64,000 bases of DNA, taken from contig NZ_AXAC01000022.1 in NCBI RefSeq assembly GCF_000472665.1, positions 599 to 64,598 on the forward strand. Direction: 5' to 3'. The translations under genes were made by a program, and so were the position numbers. How positions within the stretch are numbered: the first letter of the stretch is position 1; the number at the start of each line of letters is the position of its first letter. The DNA is from Acetobacterium malicum subsp. dehalogenans DSM 11527 (GTDB lineage: Bacteria; Bacillota; Clostridia; Eubacteriales; Eubacteriaceae). The notes below the pieces were generated by a model. That model had not been told where the DNA came from, did no database searches, and worked only from the letters and a program-made list of their open reading frames with translations. Below, one piece after another: positions 27,683 to 36,223 of the stretch.

Positions 27683-28663
27683 ATGTTAACAGCAAGGCAG
27701 AATTTAGTGGAGACTATTAAAGGCGGAAAACCGGAACGTTTTGTCAAACAGTTCGAGTTTATGGAATTTATTATGGAAGCACCTGTGGAGTTGGCGATGG
27801 CACCGCCGGGAACAACAGCCAAAAACGGGTGGGGGATAACATTCAGCTGGCCAGAAGGACAGCTTGGCGCTTTTCCAGTTCATGATCAGGAACATCTGGT
27901 TTTAAAAGAAATAACCGACTGGAAAAAATACGTCACCGCACCTTCGGTTATTTACCCTGAGGATCGTTGGGCGGCAGCTGTCGAGCATGCCAAGGCTGTC
28001 GACCGGACAGAAAAATTTGTTGCCGCTTTTTTCGCCCCGGGTGTCTTTGAGCTGACCCACCATCTGATGACGATGGAGGAAGCGCTGATGGCCCTTTATG
28101 AAGAACCTGAAGCCATGCATGAGCTGATTGATTACATTACCGATTATGAATTGGCCTACGCCAAAGAACTGATCGCCCACATTCATCCCGATGCGCTTTT
28201 CCATCATGACGATTGGGGCAGCCAGATATCAACCTTCATCGCTCCATCCATGTTTGAAGAATTTCTTTTGCCAGCATACAAAAAGATTTATGGCTTTTAT
28301 AAAGATAATGGGGTTGAGCTGATTGTTCATCACAGTGACAGCTATGCCGCTACGCTGGTACCATACATGATTGAGATGGGCATTGATATCTGGCAGGGGG
28401 CCATGAACACCAACAATCTACCCGAACTGATCCAGAAATATGGTCAGGACATTACGTTTATGGGTGGCATTCACAGCGGTGTTGTCGATCGGCCGGGCTG
28501 GACTAAAGAGGAAATCTATCAGGAAACAAAAAAAGTCTGTGAACAATGCGGTAAGCTGGCTTTTATTCCCAATCTGACCCAGGGCATGCATATGAGTTCC
28601 TTCCCCGGTGTTTATGAAACCACCGATGAAGTCATTGATCAGCTTAGCAGAGAAATGTTTTAA
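27683..28663 (+). CDS. UroD-family methyltransferase, paralogue 1 (no Cys zinc motif)
   Basis: This 326-residue TIM-barrel protein belongs to the uroporphyrinogen decarboxylase/MtaA/O-demethylase MT I superfamily. It carries the block HDDWGSQ (175-181) also found in the next gene. Where MtaA and relatives have a HxC zinc pair, this protein reads HHSDS (216-220) and has no matching C-terminal Cys. In corrinoid operons such proteins demethylate the substrate and pass the methyl group to the corrinoid protein. A methoxyaromatic or other ether substrate is likely but not provable here. ATG at 27683 is chosen because AAGGAGG is eight bases upstream. Confidence 0.82.
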   Translation: MLTARQNLVETIKGGKPERFVKQFEFMEFIMEAPVELAMAPPGTTAKNGWGITFSWPEGQLGAFPVHDQEHLVLKEITDWKKYVTAPSVIYPEDRWAAAVEHAKAVDRTEKFVAAFFAPGVFELTHHLMTMEEALMALYEEPEAMHELIDYITDYELAYAKELIAHIHPDALFHHDDWGSQISTFIAPSMFEEFLLPAYKKIYGFYKDNGVELIVHHSDSYAATLVPYMIEMGIDIWQGAMNTNNLPELIQKYGQDITFMGGIHSGVVDRPGWTKEEIYQETKKVCEQCGKLAFIPNLTQGMHMSSFPGVYETTDEVIDQLSREMF

Positions 28664-28712
28664 AAAAGGCGGTCTGCTGGCGAAATTGCAAGAATAAGAA
28701 AGTGAGAACTAA

Positions 28713-29819
28713 ATGAGAAAAAAATTTGATCCCGAAGAAATGAAAGCAGTCGGAAATTATCCCGATTATCCGACCCATTTTATGGTCGGTTTGCCACCGC
28801 TGCCCCCCCACGCCAAGTGGAATAAACCGATTACGCCAAAAGAAAACTGGCGGCTCCTGTATGAGGGGAAGAAGCCCTACTGGATTCCCGAAGCGGGCTG
28901 GTTTAATTGTGATGTACTGATTTTTCGACCGCGAATGCATCCTGATAATGCCGCCACCCACCTGGTTTTTGATCAGGAAGCGCAGATGAGCTACGACAGT
29001 GATGTCCAAAAAGGCTGGTTTGACCTTGATTGGGAATGGGTTGAAATCGCTGGTGGTGCTTCTGTTCACCCGGGCAACCCGGCCGTTACCGACATTAACT
29101 GTTGGGAAGAACAGGTTCCTTTTCCCAATCTTGATGACCTTGACTGGGAGGCCGGTATTGCGGCCAATAAAGAGTACATAAAAACCGAAAAAATGCTTCA
29201 GGCTGGCATGCTTTCCGGCTTTTGGGAACGGCTGATGTCATTGATGGATGTCGACAAGGCGGCAATGGCCATGATTGATGAGGATCAGCAGAATGGTGTT
29301 CATCGTTTGTTTGATCGTCTGGCAGATCTATATGTCGATTACGTTGACCGCTTGCATCAGCACTTTAACATTGACAGCTTCCTGATCCATGATGACTGGG
29401 GAACCCAAATGAATCCTTTCTTTTCCTTGGATACCTGTCGGGAAATGATTGTCCCGTATCTGAAACGAGTCACCGACGCCTGTCATGAACGGGGAATTTT
29501 GTTTGAGCTTCACAGCTGTGGCAAGGGCGAAAAACTTGTCCCGGCGATGATTGAGGCGGGGGTTGACCTGTGGTGCCCGCAGATTATGAACAATTATGAA
29601 GAACTTGCCCATACATACAAGGACACTCGGATCATTTTTGGTTTGACGATTTTACCGCCGCCAACAGATTCAGAAGAAGAAATACGGAAACTGGCAAAAG
29701 ACTTTGTTGAAACCTACAAAGATTGTCGCGTAGCTCTGTGTGACATGGGGGCCGGGCCAGTTTATACTGCCGCCATCTATGAATACAGTCGCAAGGCATA
29801 CGAAAATTACCAGGATTAA
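28713..29819 (+). CDS. UroD-family methyltransferase, paralogue 2 (HxC zinc motif)
   Basis: This 368-residue protein is a longer member of the same superfamily as its upstream neighbour, with an extra 40-residue N-terminal segment. It has HDDWGTQ (226-232), the zinc-type pair HSC (267-269) and a later Cys in CDMGAG (343), which together give the His-Cys-Cys ligand set of MtaA/CmuA-type methyltransferases. It may be the substrate-specific methyltransferase or act with paralogue 1 as a pair. It lies 49 bases after that gene, with a weak GTGAGAAC site. Confidence 0.82.
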   Translation: MRKKFDPEEMKAVGNYPDYPTHFMVGLPPLPPHAKWNKPITPKENWRLLYEGKKPYWIPEAGWFNCDVLIFRPRMHPDNAATHLVFDQEAQMSYDSDVQKGWFDLDWEWVEIAGGASVHPGNPAVTDINCWEEQVPFPNLDDLDWEAGIAANKEYIKTEKMLQAGMLSGFWERLMSLMDVDKAAMAMIDEDQQNGVHRLFDRLADLYVDYVDRLHQHFNIDSFLIHDDWGTQMNPFFSLDTCREMIVPYLKRVTDACHERGILFELHSCGKGEKLVPAMIEAGVDLWCPQIMNNYEELAHTYKDTRIIFGLTILPPPTDSEEEIRKLAKDFVETYKDCRVALCDMGAGPVYTAAIYEYSRKAYENYQD

Positions 29820-29864
29820 TAGGTCACAGACCAAGAATTGATTTTTAGAAAAAAGGGAGAAACA

Positions 29865-30662
29865 ATGATTATTATTGGCGAAAAAATTAACGGTGCCATT
29901 CCCTCAACCGGGAAGGCGATTGCTGAGAAGGATGCCGAATTTATCCGGAACCTGGCCATCAAACAGGCCGAAGCCGGAGCTGATTTTATCGATGTCTGTG
30001 CCTCAGTGGACGACGACATCGAACTGGAAACGATGAAATGGCTGATCGACATTGTTCAGGAAGCTACCGATATACCGATTGCGGTGGACAGTCCCAATGT
30101 TTATACCTGTATTGAATCGATGAAATACTGCAATAAACCGGGACTATTTAATTCAGTGTCGCTGGAAGGTGATAAGGTCGATGTGGCCTTCAAAGTTCTG
30201 GCCGAGACCAAATGGGAATGTGTGGCTTTATTAAACAGCGACAAGGGCATCCCGAAAACCGCTAAAGACCGATTGGACGTGTTTACTGATCTAATGGCAA
30301 AATGTAAAGAATACAAGATCGATCCCTCCCGCATGCATATTGATCCCTTGATTGAAATGCTGTGTACCTCCGAAGACGGCATCACCATGGTGACCGAAGT
30401 GATCCGGGAAATCAAAAAACAATATCCCACCATTCATGTCACCGGCGCCGTCAGCAACATTTCCTTCAACCTGCCCGCCCGCCGGATTGCCAACCAGGCT
30501 TTTGCCGTTTTAGCCATGAGCGCTGGGATGGACAGTTTTATCCTCGATCCGCTGAATAAGGATATGATGGGAATGCTCTTTGCCACCGAAGCGATGATGG
30601 GCGAAGATGAATACTGTATGGAATACATCAGTGCTTTCCGGGAAGGTATTTTTGTTAAATAG
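29865..30662 (+). CDS. Methyltetrahydrofolate:corrinoid methyltransferase (MT II)
   Basis: This 265-residue protein has the pterin-binding TIM barrel of AcsE/MtvA/MtrH-like enzymes. It starts with IIIGEKINGAIP, and the folate-site residues of AcsE can be matched: Asp in AVDSPN, Asn in LFNSVS, Asp in HIDPLIE and Asn in AVSNISF. It should move the methyl group from the corrinoid protein to tetrahydrofolate. ATG at 29865 with AGGGAGAAA is preferred over a TTG nine codons earlier. Neighbours on both sides are the other parts of the system. Confidence 0.9.
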   Translation: MIIIGEKINGAIPSTGKAIAEKDAEFIRNLAIKQAEAGADFIDVCASVDDDIELETMKWLIDIVQEATDIPIAVDSPNVYTCIESMKYCNKPGLFNSVSLEGDKVDVAFKVLAETKWECVALLNSDKGIPKTAKDRLDVFTDLMAKCKEYKIDPSRMHIDPLIEMLCTSEDGITMVTEVIREIKKQYPTIHVTGAVSNISFNLPARRIANQAFAVLAMSAGMDSFILDPLNKDMMGMLFATEAMMGEDEYCMEYISAFREGIFVK

Positions 30663-30719
30663 TTAAATCCTCCGATGCACACAGATTGAGGAAAATAAAT
30701 AAAATTCAAGGAGAAAAAA

Positions 30720-31349
30720 ATGTCAAAAATTGAAGAAGTAAAAGTATTGGTGGAAACTGGTAAATCAAAGAAGGTTGCTGCAGCGGTTCATGAAGCTCTG
30801 GATGCCGGCGATAAAGCCCAGGATATACTCGATGCAATGATCGCATCCATGGGTGTGGTGGGGGATAAATTCTCATCCGGTGAAATTTTTGTACCGGAAA
30901 TGTTAATCGCTGCCAAAGCGATGGCTAAAGGAGTGGAAGTATTAAAACCAATTATGGCTGGTGATGTGTCAAATTCATTGGGCACCTGTATTATGGGAAC
31001 CGTCGCCGGCGACCTTCACGATATCGGCAAAAACCTGGTTATCATGATGCTTGAGAGTTCAGGCTTTGACATGGTTGACCTGGGGGTTGACGTGCCAGCT
31101 GAAAAATTTGTGGAAGCCATTAAGGAAAACAACAATGTTGTTCTGGTAGCCTGTTCGGGTCTGTTGACTACCACTATGCCAGCCTTAAAAGAAGCGGTTC
31201 AAACCATTAAAGCGGCTTATCCAGATATGAAAGTGATTGTTGGTGGCGCTCCGGTTACCCAGGAATATGCTGATGAAATTGGCGCCGATGGCTATGCACC
31301 AGATGCCGGCAGCTCGGCGGCTAAAGCCAAGGAACTGATCGGGGCCTAA
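30720..31349 (+). CDS. Corrinoid methyl-carrier protein
   Basis: This 209-residue protein has an N-terminal four-helix cap (about 1-85) and a B12-binding Rossmann domain with the base-off motif DLHDIG (98-103; DxHxxG), followed by the SGLLTT and GGAPVT blocks that hold the lower-ligand tail. It receives methyl groups from the UroD-family protein and donates them to MT II. AAGGAGAA precedes the ATG. A reductive activator (RACo type), needed to rescue the Co(II) form, is not in the window. Confidence 0.95.
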   Translation: MSKIEEVKVLVETGKSKKVAAAVHEALDAGDKAQDILDAMIASMGVVGDKFSSGEIFVPEMLIAAKAMAKGVEVLKPIMAGDVSNSLGTCIMGTVAGDLHDIGKNLVIMMLESSGFDMVDLGVDVPAEKFVEAIKENNNVVLVACSGLLTTTMPALKEAVQTIKAAYPDMKVIVGGAPVTQEYADEIGADGYAPDAGSSAAKAKELIGA

Positions 31350-31432
31350 GAGGACACCGATGGCAGTCTTGCAGGCAAATGAATAAAGGTAGAAAATAGT
31401 TAGTCTTCACTTGCAGCTCAGGTTGACTATTT

Positions 31433-31466
31433 AAGAGATGGCGGTTTGAAAAAACTGCCATCTCTT
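31433..31466 (+). terminator. Long hairpin after the corrinoid protein gene
   Basis: AAGAGATGGCGGTTT (31433-31447) pairs with AAACTGCCATCTCTT (31452-31466) with one G-T pair. There is no T run, so it may be a processing or stability element rather than a true terminator. Confidence 0.45.
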
Positions 31467-31486
31467 GCAAATGACAACGTTTGCAA
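31465..31486. repeat. Inverted repeat TTGCAAA-N8-TTTGCAA
   Basis: Two perfect seven-base arms lie upstream of the interrupted chemoreceptor gene. It could be a regulator site; nothing else supports this. Confidence 0.3.
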
Positions 31487-31559
31487 AAAAAACGATCGCC
31501 TTCAATTCAGATGGAATGTCATAACTTCCTTAGTATTCGACGTTGGTGAGGAGAAAATC

Positions 31560-33869
31560 ATGCACAACGAAAAAAGAAAATGGTTACTTCAATTTGTTTT
31601 TCAGACTTTTTTGATCAATGTTTTGATCCTGTGCTTAACCTTAATCATTTTATTTCAATATGATTTTACTGAAATTTTTAAAGATAACCGGCCAATTCCC
31701 ATCCTGATGGTGCTCGGATTAGGGCTTTGTTTGAATTTGGGCTCGAGTATGATGCTGAAAGCAAAAATAAAAAAGCGATCATCTGTCCTGGTCGACATAC
31801 TTAAACGACTTTCAGAAGGTGATACCAACATCGAAGTTAATGGCTTTGATCACCATCGAGATGAATTATGGCAGGCTGTTTTAACACTGACAAATAGTCT
31901 GAAAGAATACGCAAATGCTGGGAAGCAATTAGCTGAAGGTCAACTTTCCAAAGAAATACGGCCATTGTCAAACAATGATGTTTTAGGAAAGAGTCTCCAA
32001 TCAATTGCACGATCACTGTCAATTCTGGAAGAAGAGACAGAATTATTAACTGAAAAAAACTCGGTCGATTTAGAAGCAATTTCTTCTGAACTGCCAGGAT
32101 TTTATTCGACAATACTTGCCTCTATTAATAAAACAATCAATTTTCAGGTTGAGAAAAGTATGTTGTATGAGCAAGCTATGGATGCAATTCCTTATCCGCT
32201 ACACATTCTTAATTTAAATGGGCAATGGTTATTTTTCAATAAAGTCCTGGAAGAGTTGCTGCAGAAAGCAGGATTAATTGAGAATCGGGAGACTGCATAT
32301 TATCAGAAGTGCTGTGAATTTGGAATAGCGGATTGTAACTCAAAAGAGTGTCCCGAAAGATGCAGTATTTTCCAACTGATTACGAAAGGCCTGACAACCT
32401 TCGATTTTGAGTTTATGGGATGTTACAATCAAAAAAATTCCCGCTTTATAAAAAATAGCCGGAATGAGAACATTGGCATTATTGAGATAACGATGGATTT
32501 AACACCAAGTGTGAGTGTAAATAATTATACTGAAACTGAGGTGATGAGATTACAGCAGAATTTAGTGAAATTATCAGATGGAAACTTGGAATTTGACCTG
32601 AACGTCGAAGATGGGAATGAATACACTACAAAAATTAGAGAATCCTTCGTGAAGATCAATCAAAATCTTGGCGTTGTTAAAGATTCAATTGACATGTTGA
32701 TTGCAGATGCCAGCTCCTTGTCCAATGCGATCATTAAAGGAGACCTGGCAGTACGGGCAGATGAAACCAAGTTCAAAGGTTCCTGGTAAGTGGTTATTTC
32801 TGGGATCAATAATATTTTGAAAGAAATCGAAAAACCAATTGATGAAGTTTCGAATGTGATGGATGCCATTGCTTGTGGAAATTTAAGGACTGGTATTACT
32901 GGCGACTATGAAGGTGCTTTTAATGAATTGAAGCAATCTGTTAATAAGACGGTCAATCAAATAAATCATGTGATTGACGAAATATCAACAGAGACAAGTG
33001 AGATCGGCAATGGCAACCTGGCTATCGATGATCTGGTTGGTTATCATGGCGATTTTGGTAGAATTTCGGATTCTTTAAATGTCATTATCGCAGTATTGAA
33101 TACGATGTTAACTGAAATATATACGGCGACATTGGAGGTCAATACTGGAGCTAATCAGGTCGCGATTGGCAGTCAGTCTTTAGCGCAGGGAGCAACGGAA
33201 CAGGCTAGCTCATTACAAGAACTCACGGCTTCGATTGCTGAAATTGCAGAGAAAACAAAAGAGAATGCCTATAATGCTAACAGGACTCGTGAAATAACCG
33301 ATGTGGTGCTAAAAAATGCTGATACGGGTAATCTGCAAATGGTCGAAATGCAGAATTCCATGGCTGATATTAATCAATCATCGAGGGATATTTCGAAAAT
33401 CATTAAGGTTATTGATGACATTGCTTTTCAAACAAATATTTTGGCCTTAAATGCGGCCGTTGAGGCTGCTAGAGCAGGTGCACACGGTAAGGGGTTTGCT
33501 GTGGTGGCAGAAGAAGTCAGAACATTGGCCGCCCGTAGTGCCGAAGCGGCGAAAGAGACAACGCAATTAATTGAAGAGTCAATCAGTAAGGTTCAACGTG
33601 GAACCAGCATGGCTAACGAAACCGGAGTCGCTTTAAATGACATCGTAAAAGGGGTTGGAGAAATAACCGGACTGGTGGGTAACATTGCCATGTCTTCCAA
33701 CGAACAGGCAAATGGTATTGTTCAGATTAATACAGGCATCGAGCAGGTTGCAGAAGTTGTTATGCAAAACTCAGCATCTGCTGAAGAAAGTGCCGCTGTC
33801 AGTGAAAAACTTTCAGGTCAGGTGGAATTATTAAAAGAGACCATCCAACAGTTTACCCTCAGAAAGTAA
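31560..33869 (+). pseudogene. Methyl-accepting chemotaxis protein split by an in-frame stop
   Basis: Reading from ATG 31560 (GAGGAG upstream), the frame codes for two membrane helices (about 10-65), a HAMP region, a PAS-like domain with a Cys-rich loop (Cys251, 252, 259, 264, 268), HAMP-like units and, after TAA at 32787-32789, the rest of the poly-HAMP region and a complete cytoplasmic signalling hairpin with the [13 protein letters not shown] and AAVEAARAG blocks. The frame is kept across the stop. Comparison with the receptor at 57078 shows the stop in a position held by Gln, Ala or Ala, so CAA to TAA is a one-base explanation. GTG directly after the stop could start the distal part. Confidence 0.82.
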
Positions 33870-33881
33870 GCAAGACAAAAT

Positions 33882-33900
33882 TAGATCGGCGATCTATTTT
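33882..33900 (+). terminator. Weak terminator after the chemoreceptor gene
   Basis: TAGATCG and CGATCTA are complementary around one G (33882-33896) and are followed by TTTT. The tiny loop makes it a poor terminator. Confidence 0.35.
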
Positions 33901-34044
33901 ATCAAAGCAGCAATAATACGATTCTGTCAAAAGATAAAACAACTTTCGGTTAAAAGTTATAAATGAGGTATTATCACAATAGCAGTAGCGACAAAAGTCC
34001 ATTTATAAATTTAACCAAAAATCAATTTTATATGGAGGAAAATT

Positions 34045-35235
34045 ATGAATCAGCCAGTTAAACCAATTTCTACCTTGACTATTTTGGCTATGGCCTTTTT
34101 GGGAATGGGGGTTGGGACGATAACCCCCGCTCTGAATGCTATTTTCGTTCAATTTTCAGATCTGCCGATTACAACCTTATTGTTGGTATCTACTTTGCCC
34201 TCATTGACAGTTATTCCCGCCACCCTGGTTGCCGGATCGGTTGCAGGAAGCAAGGTCGGCTACCGAACCTTAGCCATTGTCGGGATCACCCTATTTATTC
34301 TGGGCGGCGTTGCCCCCTATTTTGCTGATGACTTCACGGTCATTTTGCTGGAGCGAGCGATCTTTGGGATCGGTTTGGGAATTATGGCACCGTTAGGAAA
34401 TGCGTTGGTTATGGGTGTCTTCGAAGGTGATAAGGTTGCGACGATGACCGGGCTGGTCATGCTCTCTGGTAATATTGGGGGGATGATTCTACAATTTATG
34501 GGAGGTTATTTTGCCAGCATTGGTTGGAATTACAGTTTTCTACCTCATGCCCTGGGGATCATTTCTTTGGTACTGGTTATTTTCTTTTTACCGGAGCCGC
34601 CCAAAGCACCGGTTATGAACAATAGTCAAATGGTCAACAAGGAAAAACTACCCGTAAAGCTGTTTATCATTGTACTGGCATATGGTCTTTACACTTTAGC
34701 TATTTATCCGATGCTGGTGAACATGTCAACGCTGATTGTTGATCGAGGTTTGGGAACGACTGCGACCGCTGGCCTTGTCCTGGCGCTCCTGACCATTGGT
34801 GGAATGGTAGCCGGAAGTATTTTTGGTAAAGTTTTCAAGCTGTCGGGGCGCTTTATTATGGCTCTGGGATATGCCTTGGCAACCATTGGACTGATAATGG
34901 TGATCATTGCTAATAATATAGCTTTTCTGTCAGTGGGTGTGTTTATTGAAGGCTTTGCGATGTCAACGTTGATCCCGGCCAGCATGATGCTCATTTCAAT
35001 GACGGTTAAGCCAAGCCAGATGGCTTTAGGGGTCTCTTTCTTTATGGCCGGTATGAATCTTTTTGGATTTTTATCAACCTATTGGATTGGTCTCATTGCA
35101 GGCATCAGTGGTGATGCTGTAACCATACCGATTGCCGTTGGTGCAGGCGTCACAGCAGTTCTATTTGTTATTTATCTTGCTGTTAATCCATTGAAAGGTG
35201 GTATCCCGACAACCGAGATACCCGAAGAATCCTAA
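34045..35235 (+). CDS. MFS transporter
   Basis: This 396-residue membrane protein has twelve predicted helices in two halves, with a central cytoplasmic loop at about residues 185-215 (EPPKAPVMNNSQMV). The first half has the GSKVGYR loop between helices 2 and 3, in the place of the MFS motif A, and RAIFGIGLGIMAPLGN as motif B-like helix 4. The carrier probably imports or exports a small organic compound. Its place after the methyltransferase operon makes a methoxylated aromatic or its demethylated product a reasonable guess. TGGAGGAAAA precedes the ATG. Confidence 0.88.
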   Translation: MNQPVKPISTLTILAMAFLGMGVGTITPALNAIFVQFSDLPITTLLLVSTLPSLTVIPATLVAGSVAGSKVGYRTLAIVGITLFILGGVAPYFADDFTVILLERAIFGIGLGIMAPLGNALVMGVFEGDKVATMTGLVMLSGNIGGMILQFMGGYFASIGWNYSFLPHALGIISLVLVIFFLPEPPKAPVMNNSQMVNKEKLPVKLFIIVLAYGLYTLAIYPMLVNMSTLIVDRGLGTTATAGLVLALLTIGGMVAGSIFGKVFKLSGRFIMALGYALATIGLIMVIIANNIAFLSVGVFIEGFAMSTLIPASMMLISMTVKPSQMALGVSFFMAGMNLFGFLSTYWIGLIAGISGDAVTIPIAVGAGVTAVLFVIYLAVNPLKGGIPTTEIPEES

Positions 35236-35249
35236 TTAAGATTTAATAA

Positions 35250-35351
35250 ACCAAGGTTCCTCAGGAACTAGAAGAGATACTCAATACCCGATTACCCAAA
35301 GCACGGGATCAGATAAAAATTGTAGCCCAACACAGCGAAACGGCGGTATAA
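35250..35351 (+). pseudogene. Possible gene relic without start codon
   Basis: A 33-codon open stretch ends in TAA and reads like a normal protein C terminus (contains QELEEILNTRLPK and KIVAQHSETAV), but it is preceded by a stop and has no start codon or ribosome binding site. I do not recognise the parent family. The following 60 bases up to the hsp20 promoter show nothing else. Confidence 0.3.
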
Positions 35352-35410
35352 GAATGACAGCAAGTGAGATAAATAGCTTAAAAAAATCTTAAAATGAACA
35401 CGTTAAGATC

Positions 35411-35439
35411 TTGACAACTTTTTTCAAAAGTGGTATAAA
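35411..35439 (+). promoter_or_regulatory. Promoter of hsp20
   Basis: TTGACA (35411-35416) and TATAAA (35434-35439) with a 17-base spacer; the CIRCE element lies at the expected transcription start. Confidence 0.85.
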
Positions 35440-35449
35440 ATAATCAAAG

Positions 35450-35476
35450 TTAGCACTCATCAAGTGTGAGTGCTAA
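35450..35476. promoter_or_regulatory. CIRCE element (HrcA operator)
   Basis: Perfect arms TTAGCACTC (35450-35458) and GAGTGCTAA (35468-35476) with the canonical nine-base spacer. HrcA should repress the hsp20 promoter until heat or protein stress removes it. Confidence 0.97.
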
Positions 35477-35502
35477 CAAATCTAATTTGTAAAGGAGTGG
35501 TT

Positions 35503-35952
35503 ATGGTGACAGCACTGATTCCGTTTAACAGAAAACGAAATGATTTGATGAATACCGGTTTTGATGATTTCCAAAATATGCTTGACGACTTTTTTGCAGA
35601 AGGATGGCCTTTGAGAAGAAGTTTAGCAGGTGACACCTTCAAGATCGATTTACAAGACAATGAGAAAGAATACATTGTCGAAGCCGAGCTGCCCGGTGTT
35701 GCTAAAGGGGATATCAACCTTTCGCTTGAAGAAGGAAGACTTCAGATTTCAGTCAAGAAGGAAGAAGTTAAGGAAGAAAAAGAAAAGAATTATATTCATC
35801 GCGAAAGAAAATTTTCTTCGATGACCAGAAATGTATTTCTCGCTGATGCAGCTTCAGATGATATCAAAGCCAAACTGACAGATGGGGTTCTGACTATTAC
35901 AGTACCAAAAGCAGTGAAGCAGGAACCGTCAAAATTAATAGAAATTGAATAA
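35503..35952 (+). CDS. Small heat-shock protein Hsp20
   Basis: This 149-residue chaperone has a short N-terminal arm, an alpha-crystallin domain (about 45-135, with KEYIVEAELPGVAKGDI and the strand block LTDGVLTITVPK) and a brief C-terminal tail ending in KLIEIE with the I-x-I type anchor. It holds unfolded proteins in an ATP-independent way. The start at 35503 follows AAAGGAG. Control by CIRCE rather than a CtsR site is notable, since hsp20 genes often lack CIRCE. Confidence 0.95.
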   Translation: MVTALIPFNRKRNDLMNTGFDDFQNMLDDFFAEGWPLRRSLAGDTFKIDLQDNEKEYIVEAELPGVAKGDINLSLEEGRLQISVKKEEVKEEKEKNYIHRERKFSSMTRNVFLADAASDDIKAKLTDGVLTITVPKAVKQEPSKLIEIE

Positions 35953-35994
35953 AGGTTATCTAGTGGGAGTTAAAAACTTCCGGTTTCATGAGCA

Positions 35995-36028
35995 AAAAAC
36001 CTCGTCAGATAAGCTGATGAGGTTTTTT
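35995..36028 (+). terminator. Terminator of hsp20
   Basis: AAAAACCTC-G-TCAG pairs with CTGA-T-GAGGTTTTT around a five-base loop, with T6 at the end. Confidence 0.9.
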
Positions 36029-36088
36029 GCAGTAATCGACAATGGCCAGACAAAAAGTAGTACTTACTGTTATGTATCACAATAAACC

Positions 36089-36117
36089 TTGCTTAATTAG
36101 CAAATATAGACTATAAT
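36089..36117 (+). promoter_or_regulatory. Promoter of the DbpA-type helicase gene
   Basis: TTGCTT (36089-36094) and TATAAT (36112-36117) with a 17-base spacer. Confidence 0.75.
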
Positions 36118-36137
36118 AAAATGTCAAGTAATAAACC

Positions 36138-36177
36138 AGCTGTATCTTCTGTGAATTCCCAGTGGATACAGCTTTTT
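36138..36177 (+). terminator. Attenuator-like hairpin in the helicase leader
   Basis: AGCTGTATC (36138-36146) pairs with GATACAGCT (36165-36173), then TTTTT. It lies between the promoter and the gene, about 20 bases after the likely transcription start, so it could end transcription early. Confidence 0.6.
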
Positions 36178-36223
36178 AAATGGATTAAAATAAGTTTATA
36201 ATACAAAAAGAAAGCAGAAAAAA

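Noticed and set aside
32787-32789. Stop-codon read-through or recoding in the chemoreceptor
   Set aside because: The codon is TAA, not the TAG or TGA used for pyrrolysine or selenocysteine, and no recoding hairpin follows closely. A point mutation is simpler.
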